Positions 18,205 to 26,406 of a stretch of DNA of 64,000 nt are shown here, piece by piece; position 1 is the stretch's first letter, and the number at the start of each line of letters is the position of its first letter. This stretch comes from Clostridia bacterium (GTDB lineage: Bacteria > Bacillota > Clostridia > RGIG6154), in the NCBI GenBank assembly GCA_017409875.1, contig JAFQRW010000014.1, positions 34,109 to 98,108 of the forward strand, in the 5' to 3' direction. Position numbers and translations under genes: made by a program. Below the pieces are notes generated by a model. The model was not told where the DNA came from, ran no database searches, and saw only the letters and a list, made by a program, of their open reading frames with translations.

Positions 18205-19390
18205 CAGCAATGTTACCTCCCAGCTTTTTAAAATGCTCGTAGAATGAGGGATAGGATTTTTTTACGCAGTATGCGTCTTTTATTATAACTTCACTATCAC
18301 AAATAGTGGATGCAACAGCAGCACTCATTGCAATTCTGTGGTCGTTATAGCTGTTTACCTCGCCGCCTTTTAAAAATCCTTTTCCTAAAATGGTTATTGT
18401 ATTATCGTCATAAACCGCACAACCGCCCAAATCATTAATAAGCTCGCAGGTTGTTTTTGCGCGGTCACTTTCTTTAATTTTAAGTCTTTTTGTGTTTATA
18501 AATTTTGTGGTTTTGTTCATTCCTGCCGCCGCAACGCACAAAATGGGTACAATGTCGGGGATGTCTTTAGCATCCACTTCATCGGGAAGCGGAAGATAAG
18601 ATGCGATTTTACTGTCACGCTGAAGCGAGGTTTTGTCAAGACCTGAAAGTTTTATGTTGCTTCCCAAAAATTCAGCAACATACCAAAAAGCAGCACTCGA
18701 CCAGTCACCTTCAACAAAAACTTTTCCTGGTGATTTAAGCTTTCCTTCACAAACTTTATAAAAACCCTGACCTTTTACAACTGTTATTCCGAATTTTTCA
18801 AGGGTTTTTACTGTCATATCAACATAACCCTCAGACTCCAATTGCGAGGTGAGAGTAATTTTGCCTTCATTTCCTTTTGCGGCTATCGCAAATAAAAGCC
18901 CTGAGATGTACTGAGAGCTTACATTACCCTCTAAGAAGAACTCTTTTTTAGTATCTAAGGTGCCCTTGCAGGTAATTGGAAGATGCTCGCTTGTTATTTC
19001 GCAGCCGGCATTTCTCATTTCACGCACAAGCTCGGTAAAAGGCCTTTTTGGGAGTCTTCCTGAACCATAGAGCGTGAAATTTTCACAAAAACATGCAGCA
19101 ACGGGGAGAATAAACCTTGCAGTTGTGCCGCTTTCGCCGCAGTCGGCGGTTGCAAAAGAGGTTTTCTTAAACGGATAAACTGTTATAAATCCGTCATTTA
19201 TTTTATAGTCCCCGCCGAATGCTTTTACACACCTTAGCGTTGCTGAAATATCCTCTGAAATATTGTTTATGTAAATATCTGTAGACGTATCACAAAGTGC
19301 AGACGCTATTATAGTGCGGTGCGCATCTGATTTTGACGAAACTGCATCAAGACTGCCTGAAAGCTTTTCGGGTATGATTTTAACGTCCAT
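18197..19390 (-). CDS. aroA: 3-phosphoshikimate 1-carboxyvinyltransferase (EPSP synthase)
   Basis: Transfers the enolpyruvyl group of PEP to shikimate 3-phosphate. The start is set at ATG 19390 with AGGAG ten bases upstream; the TTG at 19396 would be too close to the site. The 397-residue protein has the family's SSKSDAHRTIIASAL N-terminal motif, CGESGTTARFILPVAA, the RPFTELVREM segment and YNDHRIAMSAAVA near the C-terminus. SSKSDAHR rather than GSKSVSNR suggests the divergent Clostridial form. The start overlaps the end of aroB by 11 bases. Confidence 0.95.
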   Translation of the reverse strand: MDVKIIPEKLSGSLDAVSSKSDAHRTIIASALCDTSTDIYINNISEDISATLRCVKAFGGDYKINDGFITVYPFKKTSFATADCGESGTTARFILPVAACFCENFTLYGSGRLPKRPFTELVREMRNAGCEITSEHLPITCKGTLDTKKEFFLEGNVSSQYISGLLFAIAAKGNEGKITLTSQLESEGYVDMTVKTLEKFGITVVKGQGFYKVCEGKLKSPGKVFVEGDWSSAAFWYVAEFLGSNIKLSGLDKTSLQRDSKIASYLPLPDEVDAKDIPDIVPILCVAAAGMNKTTKFINTKRLKIKESDRAKTTCELINDLGGCAVYDDNTITILGKGFLKGGEVNSYNDHRIAMSAAVASTICDSEVIIKDAYCVKKSYPSFYEHFKKLGGNIADV

Positions 19391-20435
19391 TTTCAATCAG
19401 CTCCTTTAAGCCTTCAACCGGAATTTTGTGAAGCACGCACCCTCCCACTTTTTCCATAACAATAACAGTTATATCGCCGCCTGTACGTTTTTTGTCTGAA
19501 ACTGCAGGTGCATAAAGGCTTTCTGTGTCAAATTCGCATTTTGTGGGGAGATTGTATTTTTCAATAAGGGATATAAGCCTTTTGGCATCATTTTCGGGGG
19601 TTATACCAAGTTTTACGCACCCTCTTGCAATAATTGCCATCCCGATAGCAACCGCATGGCCGTGAGTTATTTTAAAATTACTGCATTTTTCAATAGAATG
19701 CCCGATAGTGTGACCGAAATTAAGAAGCTGCCTTAACCCCACATCAAATTCATCTTCAGTAACAACAATGTTTTTAAGTTCAATACATCTTACAATTATT
19801 TTTTCAAGATTTTGTCTCATATCGCTTTTTTCAAAAAGTTCAAAAAGCTTACTGTCCATAATCGCACCGTATTTGATTGCCTCTGCAACGCCGTCATCAA
19901 AATAAACGTCATCTAAAGTGTCAATCATTTTTGGATCGCATATAACAAGCTCTGGCTGGTAAAAAGAGCCTATTAAATTTTTGCCTGCATTTAAGTTTAC
20001 AGCAGTTTTACCGCCAACCGACGAATCTATTGCAGCTAAGAAAGTAGTAGGAATCTGCACAAATTTAATTCCTCTTAAATAAATTGCCGCAGCAAACCCT
20101 GTGATATCTCCAACAACACCGCCGCCTAAAGCTATTAAAAGGTCAGTGCGGGTGAGGTTTTTTTCTGCTAAAAACTCGGTTATGTCTATTAAGGTTTGAT
20201 AATTCTTTGACTTTTCACCGTGAGGAAAAGAGAACACAAAAACATCATCAAAACCGCAGCTCTTTAAGTTTTCAACCAGTTCATCGGCATAAAGCGACTG
20301 TACAGTGTCATCAGTTACTATTGCGATTTTCCCTTCCGGAAATATGTTTTTAATAAATCTGCCGGCATCTTTAAAGCACCCGTTTTGCACTAAAACATCA
20401 TAGCTTTTAGATGCGTTGATTCTGATAGTGTTCAT
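19380..20435 (-). CDS. aroB: 3-dehydroquinate synthase
   Basis: NAD- and metal-dependent cyclisation of DAHP to 3-dehydroquinate. The start is set at ATG 20435 after GGAGATAATTTTG; an upstream in-frame start at 20468 falls in the terminator region. The 351-residue protein contains the NAD-binding GGGVVGDITGFAAAIYLRG, the IPTTFLAAIDSSVGGKTAVN block, and the metal-ligand region LLNFGHTIGHSIEK. It is the first gene of aroB-aroA-aroC-pheA. No strong promoter is seen in the 38 bases after the upstream terminator, so read-through from the foldase gene may contribute. Confidence 0.95.
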   Translation of the reverse strand: MNTIRINASKSYDVLVQNGCFKDAGRFIKNIFPEGKIAIVTDDTVQSLYADELVENLKSCGFDDVFVFSFPHGEKSKNYQTLIDITEFLAEKNLTRTDLLIALGGGVVGDITGFAAAIYLRGIKFVQIPTTFLAAIDSSVGGKTAVNLNAGKNLIGSFYQPELVICDPKMIDTLDDVYFDDGVAEAIKYGAIMDSKLFELFEKSDMRQNLEKIIVRCIELKNIVVTEDEFDVGLRQLLNFGHTIGHSIEKCSNFKITHGHAVAIGMAIIARGCVKLGITPENDAKRLISLIEKYNLPTKCEFDTESLYAPAVSDKKRTGGDITVIVMEKVGGCVLHKIPVEGLKELIENGR

Positions 20436-20461
20436 CAAAATTATCTCCTTTTTAAGTCTGT

Positions 20462-20503
20462 AATACAAAAGAAGCTGCCACCTGAAATGTCAGGCGGAGC
20501 AGC
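20462..20503 (-). terminator. Probable terminator or attenuator between the foldase gene and aroB
   Basis: GCTGC (20474-20478) pairs with GCAGC (20499-20503), and CCTGA (20481-20485) with TCAGG (20490-20494), with mismatches between. On the minus strand it is followed by TTCTTTTG. The T-run is imperfect, so partial read-through into aroB is plausible. Confidence 0.6.
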
Positions 20504-20525
20504 ATCTTAAAGTTTCATATAATAT

Positions 20526-21593
20526 TTATTCAGTGTCTGCTACGTCTTCTTGAGGCTGGGCAGTCTGACCTGTTGCTGTCTGATTTGCGGGAGTAACTTC
20601 TAAAGCCTCGTAATACTTGTTGGTTTTTTGTTTCATCTGTTCTTTCCAGCCATTGACAAGATTTGTATAGTTAACGTTGTTAATAACACCTGCAATATAA
20701 GGCTTTAACACTTCATATTCGTTGTTCTCGCCGTGAAGATCGTATCTTTTGATAATGTGGTAGCCGAAATCAGAGTCAATAACATCTGACACTTCGTTGT
20801 TGCCAAGCTCTGCAGTTGCTTTTTCAAAAGATTCAACCATTATCGGAATTCCTGACTGTTGGAAGTAAGTAAGCATAAGCTCATTGCCTTCAATAGTTGG
20901 AGTGTGAGCATTTAAGAATGTGTAGCCGTTAGGACTTGCTTCTAAACCCGGGTCTTCTGAAAGAGAAACGAAATCTTCAAAAGCTTTTCCTTGGCTGATT
21001 TGTTTTGCAATATCTTCTGCCTGAGCTTTTTTCTGTTTAATAACGTCATCAGAGAGTTTTGCATTTGTCTGTGGATCTACGGTTGAAAATAAAATATGCT
21101 GAGCTCTTAAGAAATTGTTGTTGTAAAAGTCGAGTACGACATCATCTTCAACTTCTGAGAAAATGCCGAGTTCAACAAGCTGTTCGTTAAGATGCTCTAC
21201 CATAAGTGAAAGACGCATAATTTCCTGGTACTGCTCTTTTGTAATTCCCAGATTTTCAAATTCCTTTAAAAGAGCATCTTCGCTGCCAAACTGAGTAGCT
21301 AGCTCTTCAAATTGAGAAGCAATAGTCTGGTCATCCTCTTCAGTAAGGGTAACGTTATGTTCTTTTGCCTTGGCAACCGATGCTTTAAGGCTTGAAATCT
21401 CATTTAAAGCATCTTCTTTGGGATAGCCCATTTTCATAAGATAAATCATTTCATAGGCATAAATATCTTCGTCACCGATTGTAGCTACGGTAATATTTGT
21501 GTTTTTGTTAATTTCTTCCATTGTGGCAGTACCACAAGCGGAAAGACCAATTATCATAATAACTGATAAAATCAACGATAAAATTTTCTTCAA
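20526..21593 (-). CDS. PrsA-like lipoprotein peptidyl-prolyl isomerase (foldase)
   Basis: The start is set at TTG 21593, seven bases after GGAGAG; longer frames would include the promoter. The 355-residue product begins with a lipoprotein signal peptide ending LSACG, so the cysteine would be lipid-modified and the protein anchored outside the membrane. A SurA/PrsA-like helical region (YAYEMIYLMKMGYP to about residue 150) is followed by a PpiC parvulin domain (RAQHILFST; AKQISQGKAFEDFVSLSEDPG; VIDSDFGYHIIKRYD). The C-terminal 30 residues are a low-complexity Q/T/P/E tail. It probably helps fold secreted proteins, of which the window has several. Confidence 0.88.
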   Translation of the reverse strand: MKKILSLILSVIMIIGLSACGTATMEEINKNTNITVATIGDEDIYAYEMIYLMKMGYPKEDALNEISSLKASVAKAKEHNVTLTEEDDQTIASQFEELATQFGSEDALLKEFENLGITKEQYQEIMRLSLMVEHLNEQLVELGIFSEVEDDVVLDFYNNNFLRAQHILFSTVDPQTNAKLSDDVIKQKKAQAEDIAKQISQGKAFEDFVSLSEDPGLEASPNGYTFLNAHTPTIEGNELMLTYFQQSGIPIMVESFEKATAELGNNEVSDVIDSDFGYHIIKRYDLHGENNEYEVLKPYIAGVINNVNYTNLVNGWKEQMKQKTNKYYEALEVTPANQTATGQTAQPQEDVADTE

Positions 21594-21623
21594 GATAATC
21601 TCTCCTTTAAATTGAATATACAT

Positions 21624-21652
21624 ATTATATTGCAAAATGCCGATTTAGTCAA
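21624..21652 (-). promoter_or_regulatory. Promoter for the PrsA-like gene
   Basis: On the minus strand TTGACT (21652-21647) and TATAAT (21629-21624) are separated by exactly 17 bases, a near-consensus promoter. Confidence 0.85.
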
Positions 21653-21680
21653 TAGAAAAATTGTAAGGGTTTACTTATGC

Positions 21681-22100
21681 TCAGGGCTTAAGCCTGAAAA
21701 GCCATTCGGGGAAATGACGCATCGGACAATTAATTTTTTTGGATAAATGTATCAATCCTGCAAGCAATAAGGCGTAAGCAGAGAAAAATATCAGCATACA
21801 AAGAAGAAGAGACTGCGCCGCAGGAACAAATCCGAAATTTGCCGAAAACAATATTACTGACAGCATAAAACAGATTATGCTGTGCAAAATTCCCTTGGTA
21901 ATTATAGGTGAAGAAAAATGGAATATAAAGTTTAAAACCCAGAAAAGCGAAATAAATTCTACCATAAAGGCGGTATTTTTAAAGTTGATTTCGGGAAATT
22001 TAAAAATTGCGTATGATAAAAGCCACAAACACGCAAGAATTCCAGTACATACAAAAATCCCGCTAAGAGCATCAAAAAGCCATATCCAAAACTTTTTCAT
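21681..22100 (-). CDS. Small four-helix membrane protein of unknown function
   Basis: 139 residues with four hydrophobic segments (about 10-32, 45-65, 70-92, 98-120) and a basic, cysteine-containing C-terminus (KKINCPMRHFPEWLFRLKP). I do not recognise the family. The gene has its own consensus promoter and a GAGGTG ribosome binding site, which argues that it is expressed. It is divergent from the AI-2E family transporter, with promoters back to back. No terminator is seen before the foldase promoter. Confidence 0.7.
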   Translation of the reverse strand: MKKFWIWLFDALSGIFVCTGILACLWLLSYAIFKFPEINFKNTAFMVEFISLFWVLNFIFHFSSPIITKGILHSIICFMLSVILFSANFGFVPAAQSLLLCMLIFFSAYALLLAGLIHLSKKINCPMRHFPEWLFRLKP

Positions 22101-22117
22101 ATAAACACCTCACGTTC

Positions 22118-22146
22118 ATTTTAACACATAATGTAATTTTGGTCAA
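22118..22146 (-). promoter_or_regulatory. Promoter for the small membrane protein gene
   Basis: On the minus strand TTGACC (22146-22141) and TAAAAT (22123-22118) are separated by 17 bases. Confidence 0.75.
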
Positions 22147-22151
22147 TGTGT

Positions 22152-22180
22152 TTGCAATTACGAGAGTTCTATGTTAAAAT
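22152..22180 (+). promoter_or_regulatory. Promoter for the AI-2E family transporter gene
   Basis: TTGCAA at 22152-22157 and TAAAAT at 22175-22180 with a 17-base spacer. It is divergent from the minus-strand promoter, only six bases away. Confidence 0.7.
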
Positions 22181-22251
22181 AAGTATAAACAGAATTTGTG
22201 TGTATAAAATGAATATTGTGTGATACAAAAGTGATAAAGGATGGGAGAAAA

Positions 22252-23409
22252 ATGAAACTTAATACTGAAAACACGTATGTAAAAATATCTCTTTATGCGT
22301 TTTTTGTTGTAGCTGCGGGGATAGTTTTGTGGGCGTGTGTTAACAATGTCAGCCGCATTGCAGGAGTTTTAGCTACTATGGTGGATGTAATAAAACCGTT
22401 TATATATGGCTTTGTAATTGCATATATATTTAACTATCCATATAAAAAGTTTACAATGTTGTTTGAGAAAATAAAAACAAAAAAGCCCATAAGACGCGGA
22501 ATAAAAGTAACAATATGTATTGTATGCACTTATGTTTTGCTTTTGTCGGCATTATCGCTTTTTGTGTATATCGTTGTGCCGATAATTGTAAATGCACTTG
22601 TAGGCCTTTTAGAACTTGCACCCGGATATATTGATAACATCAGATATTCTGTTGAAAAGTGGCTTGCTGCGTATTTGTTGAGATTTGATATACCATCACA
22701 TACCATAGTTGAAATTATGGACAGTATTGTAGAAGAAATTACTAAAGGGTTTGATTTGCAGGAATCAGTGAAAAGTATTGCGTCATTTGTGGTAACAATG
22801 TCAGTAGGCGTTAAAAACTTTTTGCTGGGAGTTATAATTTCCATTTACCTTTTGGTTGATAAACACAGATTTATTGTAACAGGCAAAAAACTTTTGTACT
22901 CGGTAGTCGGAAAGAAAAAAGGCGACAGAGTTTTGGAAGTTTTATCGTTTACCGACAAAACCTTCGGCGGATATATTATTGCAAAGGCTGCTGACTCTGC
23001 AATAATAGGATTTATCTGTTATATCGGCATGAGAATTTTAAAGCTTGATTATGCGGTTTTAATTTCAGTAATCGTTGGAATCACAAATGTCATTCCGTTT
23101 TTCGGCCCTTTTATCGGGGCAGTTCCATCTGTATTGCTGTTGCTGACAGTAAGCCCGTGGCAGGCACTTATTTTTGTAGTGTTCATTCTGGTGCTTCAGC
23201 AATTTGACGGAAATGTTTTAGGACCAAAGCTTTTGGGAGAGTCTACCGGAATACGTGCAGTTTATGTTGTTTTTGCGGTGATAGTTGGTGGCGGATTGTT
23301 CGGAATTGTGGGTATGTTTGTGGGCGTTCCTTTCTTTGCTGTTGTATACGCTCTCATATCAGAACACATCAATGAAAAAATTAAACAAATGAATATAAAA
23401 ATTGAGTAA
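22252..23409 (+). CDS. AI-2E family transporter (PerM/YtvI type)
   Basis: The start is set at ATG 22252 after GGATGGGAG; the frame is open from 22216 but without a site. The 385-residue membrane protein has about eight hydrophobic segments, with paired N-terminal helices, a central amphipathic region (about 150-210), and the family's C-terminal signature (ISVIVGITNVIPFFGPFIGA, then QQFDGNVLGPKLLGESTG). Members have been proposed to export AI-2 or act as Na+/H+ antiporters; the substrate here is unknown. It appears monocistronic and no terminator is obvious. Confidence 0.88.
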   Translation: MKLNTENTYVKISLYAFFVVAAGIVLWACVNNVSRIAGVLATMVDVIKPFIYGFVIAYIFNYPYKKFTMLFEKIKTKKPIRRGIKVTICIVCTYVLLLSALSLFVYIVVPIIVNALVGLLELAPGYIDNIRYSVEKWLAAYLLRFDIPSHTIVEIMDSIVEEITKGFDLQESVKSIASFVVTMSVGVKNFLLGVIISIYLLVDKHRFIVTGKKLLYSVVGKKKGDRVLEVLSFTDKTFGGYIIAKAADSAIIGFICYIGMRILKLDYAVLISVIVGITNVIPFFGPFIGAVPSVLLLLTVSPWQALIFVVFILVLQQFDGNVLGPKLLGESTGIRAVYVVFAVIVGGGLFGIVGMFVGVPFFAVVYALISEHINEKIKQMNIKIE

Positions 23410-23435
23410 AACCTACAGACAAGAGGGTTTGAGGC

Positions 23436-23510
23436 ATGTTTAAGGTGCGCAAACAAGGTAAAATGTCAAAAAAACGCACAAAAAGACAAAAAAAAAGACT
23501 TGAACATTAA
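23436..23510 (+). CDS. Possible 24-residue highly basic microprotein
   Basis: ATG 23436 opens a 24-codon frame ending at TAA 23508-23510, encoding MFKVRKQGKMSKKRTKRQKK then RLEH. Half of the residues are lysine or arginine. GAGGGTTTGAGG precedes the start. Against it, the DNA is strongly A-rich, which gives lysines by chance, and the 3' end overlaps the -35 box of the next promoter. The 150-base spacer otherwise holds only that promoter. Confidence 0.3.
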   Translation: MFKVRKQGKMSKKRTKRQKKRLEH

Positions 23511-23527
23511 AAAAAAAGTGATATAAT
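23500..23527 (+). promoter_or_regulatory. Promoter for the sugar ABC permease pair
   Basis: TTGAAC at 23500-23505 and TATAAT at 23522-23527 with a 16-base spacer that is a long A-run. An AGGAGGG site follows at 23547. Confidence 0.7.
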
Positions 23528-23559
23528 AGTAATAACGAGTAATTTTAGGAGGGTTCGCT

Positions 23560-24519
23560 TTGGACACAATTAAAGAAACATCAGGTGCGGCTGTGGCTGT
23601 TGCGCCAAAGAAAAAAAGACATATCAAAAAAAGCCATTTGCAGCTTTACTCACTTTGTGTTATTCCTGCCTTGTTAGTTTTGGTGTTTAACTATTTGCCG
23701 ATTTACGGCCTTTTAATTTCTTTTAAGGATTATAAGTACAGTAAAGGTATTTGGGGCAGTGATTGGGTAGGGTTGGACAACTTTAAGTTTTTTATTCAGT
23801 CAAATGACTTCACAAGAACAACTTGGAACACCCTTGAACTTAATGCTATTTTTATTTTCTTCGGTATTGTTGCAGCGGTTTTAGTTGCTGTTTTACTCTT
23901 TGAAATTCAGAGCAGAAAAGCTGTTAAAACATATCAGACAATCCTTATCACACCGCATTTTATGTCATGGATTATTGCCAGCTACATGGTTTATGCTATT
24001 TTAAGCCCTGAATATGGTATTTTGAACAGAATTATAGAAATGTTCGGCGGAACTGCTATTCAATGGTATAGCATACCTGAAGTGTGGACGTGGATTTTGC
24101 TTCTTTGCTCTTTGTGGAAGCATGTAGGTATGGATATGGTTGTTTACTATGCGGCATTGATGGGAATTGATTCATCATTGTTTGAAGCAGCAAAAATCGA
24201 CGGTGCAAACAAAATCCAGATAGCATGGTACATAACAATTCCTACATTGGTGCCTCTTATTACGATGCTTAGCATTCTTAAAGTAGGTGGTATTTTCAGA
24301 TCTGACTTCGGTTTGTTCTATCAGGTTCCACGTGACATCGGCGCTCTTTATCCAAGAACTGATACTATTGATACATATGTTTACAGAGTTATGCGAGAGA
24401 TTGGTGACTTTAGTATGTCTACCGCGATCGGTTTTCTTCAGTCTTTGGTTGGATTTTGTATGGTTATGCTCACTAACTTTATTGCCAGAAAAATCGACCC
24501 GAGCAGAGCATTGTTTTAA
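23560..24519 (+). CDS. LplB-type carbohydrate ABC transporter permease
   Basis: The start is TTG 23560 after AGGAGGG at 23547-23553. The 319-residue protein has six membrane segments and the inner-membrane permease EAA loop (EAAKIDGANKIQIAWYITIP). The family signature of the LplB/UgpA group includes ALLVLVFNYLPIYGLLISFK near the N-terminus. Such permeases import oligosaccharides or glycans together with a lipoprotein binding protein and a shared MsmK-type ATPase. It forms a pair with the next gene (17 bases apart); neither a binding protein nor an ATPase gene is present in the window. Confidence 0.9.
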   Translation: MDTIKETSGAAVAVAPKKKRHIKKSHLQLYSLCVIPALLVLVFNYLPIYGLLISFKDYKYSKGIWGSDWVGLDNFKFFIQSNDFTRTTWNTLELNAIFIFFGIVAAVLVAVLLFEIQSRKAVKTYQTILITPHFMSWIIASYMVYAILSPEYGILNRIIEMFGGTAIQWYSIPEVWTWILLLCSLWKHVGMDMVVYYAALMGIDSSLFEAAKIDGANKIQIAWYITIPTLVPLITMLSILKVGGIFRSDFGLFYQVPRDIGALYPRTDTIDTYVYRVMREIGDFSMSTAIGFLQSLVGFCMVMLTNFIARKIDPSRALF

Positions 24520-24536
24520 TAAGGAGGACATAAAAA

Positions 24537-25421
24537 ATGGAAAAATCATCAAGAACCACACAAGTATTTCTCAACATACTGTTTGTTGTATTGTGTATTT
24601 TGTTCTTAATTCCGTTTATAATGCTTATCAGTGCATCTTTTACGGACGAAAAAGAAATTATTATGAACGGTTACAATTTGTGGCCAAGAAAGTTCAGTTT
24701 AGAAGCTTACAAGTATGTTCTTCGTGATCCTACAGCGGTTGTAAATGCTTACAAAACAACAATCATTTTCTCTGTGGTATCAATGGTGCTTGCAACATTG
24801 CTTATGTCAATGGTTGCATATCCGCTTACAAAAAGAGACTTAAAAGGCAGAACGGGACTTTCATTCTATCTGTACTTTGTAACATTGTTTTCAGGCGGTA
24901 TGGTTCCTTCATACATTCTTATTACACAGTATTTGCACCTTCAGGATACAATCTGGGTATACATACTTCCGGGTCTTATCAGTCCGTGGTACGTGTTTAT
25001 GTTAAGAACCTTTTTCCAGGGCTTGCCTGACTCTATTACAGAAGCAGCATTAATTGACGGTGCTTCAGAATACAGAATATTCTTTACTATAATATTACCG
25101 CTTTCTAAACCGGTGCTTGCAACTATTGCATTGTTCACATTCCTTGGAAGATGGAATTTGTGGTGGGAATCAATGCTTTACATCAACAAAAGAGATGACC
25201 TTGTAAGTTTGCAGTACTTGCTCCAGAAGATTATGAGACAAATCACGTTCCTGCGTGAAAATTCAACCGTAACACTTACAGAGGATATGGCTGCTACTCT
25301 TCCGAGTGAATCAGTAAGAATGGCAACTGCTATGCTTGTTGCAGGTCCTGCACTTGTAGTATTCCCGTTCTTCCAGAAATACTTCACAAGAGGTCTTACT
25401 GTAGGTAGCGTAAAAGGTTAA
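24537..25421 (+). CDS. YtcP/LplC-type carbohydrate ABC transporter permease
   Basis: 294 residues with six membrane segments, typical of MalG/LplC-type partners (LFSGGMVPSYILITQYLHL; EAALIDGASEYRIFFTIILP as EAA loop; TAMLVAGPALVVFPFFQKYF and GLTVGSVKG at the C-terminus). GGAGG at 24523 lies ahead of the ATG. It would form a heterodimer with the preceding permease. In related clusters the next gene normally encodes a roughly 500-residue lipoprotein binding protein, but here a terminator follows directly. Confidence 0.9.
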   Translation: MEKSSRTTQVFLNILFVVLCILFLIPFIMLISASFTDEKEIIMNGYNLWPRKFSLEAYKYVLRDPTAVVNAYKTTIIFSVVSMVLATLLMSMVAYPLTKRDLKGRTGLSFYLYFVTLFSGGMVPSYILITQYLHLQDTIWVYILPGLISPWYVFMLRTFFQGLPDSITEAALIDGASEYRIFFTIILPLSKPVLATIALFTFLGRWNLWWESMLYINKRDDLVSLQYLLQKIMRQITFLRENSTVTLTEDMAATLPSESVRMATAMLVAGPALVVFPFFQKYFTRGLTVGSVKG

Positions 25422-25449
25422 TACAAAAAAAGATAGTTTATATAAAAAA

Positions 25450-25480
25450 CAGTGTTGCAACTTTGCAGCACTGCTTTTTT
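25450..25480 (+). terminator. Intrinsic terminator after the sugar permease operon
   Basis: CAGTGTTGCA at 25450-25459 pairs with TGCAGCACTG at 25464-25473 (one G-T wobble), followed by CTTTTTT. Confidence 0.88.
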
Positions 25481-25592
25481 AGTATATTCTACATAAAAAT
25501 CACCATCATATTAAATGTACACATTATATCAGCTTAAAAAAGCAACAGGAAAAATATCAAGCGTTAAACTTAAGTAAATTAATGACGAAATA

Positions 25593-25621
25593 TTGACAAT
25601 ATGGTAAAAATATGGTATCAT
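25593..25621 (+). promoter_or_regulatory. Promoter for the folT-fhs operon
   Basis: TTGACA at 25593-25598 and TATCAT at 25616-25621, spacer 17. Transcription would start just upstream of the riboswitch aptamer. The 90 bases between the previous terminator and this promoter show nothing recognisable. Confidence 0.85.
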
Positions 25622-25629
25622 AAATTTGT

Positions 25630-25735
25630 TGAGCAAAGTAGATTTCAGTGCGTTAAGTGAAGCAGGGACGGGAAGTTGTCCTGCTTACGAAAAGCATATA
25701 TGCTTGCGGTGCTGATTTCGCATTCCGTTGCTGCA
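25630..25735 (+). ncRNA. Tetrahydrofolate (THF) riboswitch aptamer
   Basis: The conserved folT-motif segments appear in order: GTAGAT at 25638, GCGTTAAGTG at 25650, ACGAA at 25687, GCGGTG at 25706 and GCATTCCG near 25720. The expected pairings are visible: the closing stem AGCAA (25632-25636) with TTGCT (25728-25732), TCAG with CTGA, AAGCAGG (25660-25666) with CCTGCTT (25680-25686), and AAGCAT with ATGCTT. The class is known to bind reduced folates and repress folate transport genes, and the downstream gene is a FolT-like S component. Confidence 0.93.
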
Positions 25736-25757
25736 TAAAGGCATTTGTTTAAAAAAT

Positions 25758-25793
25758 ACCTCTTTTGCGGCACTGCCACGAAAGAGGTTTTTT
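25758..25793 (+). terminator. Regulated terminator (expression platform of the THF riboswitch)
   Basis: ACCTCTTT at 25758-25765 pairs with AAAGAGGT at 25781-25788, followed by a T-run to 25793. It sits between the aptamer and folT, so ligand binding probably promotes termination. Further on, AAAACCTC at 25798-25805 could also pair with GGGGTTTT at 25826-25833 and cover the folT ribosome binding site. Confidence 0.85.
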
Positions 25794-25833
25794 AGTTAAA
25801 ACCTCTTGATTAATTTAATTTTGGAGGGGTTTT

Positions 25834-26394
25834 ATGTTTAAATCGTCATTTTATGAAATGAAAAAAATCAAAACAATAGTGCTTTGCGGACTTATGATTG
25901 CACTTGGTGCTGCTATTGAGGCAGCAAATCCTTTGAATTTTGGTGAGCTTTTAAAAATCAGACTTGATTTTGCCGCAACTGCAGTTATGGGATTTGTTGC
26001 AGGTCCTGTTGCGGCACCGATTGCCGCGGCTGTTGGTGATGTGATAAGATATATTATCAAGCCTGCAGGCGGTGCTTTTTTCCCGGGATATACTTTATCT
26101 GCAGCAGCAGGCGGTTTTATATATGGAATTCTTCTTTACAAAAAGGGGAAAATGCTTATAAAAAAAAGCAAAGTTATTGATATTTTATTAAAATGCTTTT
26201 TGGCAAAGCTTTTGATAAATCTTTTTGTAAATGTTACTTTAAATTCAATTTGGGTTTATATGACAACAGGAAAAGCTCTGGCAGTTTTAATGCCTGCAAG
26301 AATAATTAAAAATGCTGTTGCTCTCCCGTTTGAAGTTTTGATTTTGTTTGCAGTAATTTATTATGTTAATAAATATTTAAGAAAATATATTTAA
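25834..26394 (+). CDS. folT: ECF transporter S component for folate
   Basis: 186 residues with about six membrane segments. Features of FolT are the N-terminal GLMIALGAAIEAANP, an arginine-containing ligand segment (LKIRLDFAATAVMG), the VGDVIRYIIKPAGGAFFPGY block and the C-terminal MPARIIKNAVALPFEV. The assignment to folate is strongly supported by the THF riboswitch directly upstream. GGAGGGG at 25823-25829 is the ribosome binding site. It works with an unlinked EcfA-EcfA'-EcfT module. The gene is followed 12 bases later by fhs. Confidence 0.9.
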   Translation: MFKSSFYEMKKIKTIVLCGLMIALGAAIEAANPLNFGELLKIRLDFAATAVMGFVAGPVAAPIAAAVGDVIRYIIKPAGGAFFPGYTLSAAAGGFIYGILLYKKGKMLIKKSKVIDILLKCFLAKLLINLFVNVTLNSIWVYMTTGKALAVLMPARIIKNAVALPFEVLILFAVIYYVNKYLRKYI

Positions 26395-26406
26395 GGAGTG
26401 TTGTTT

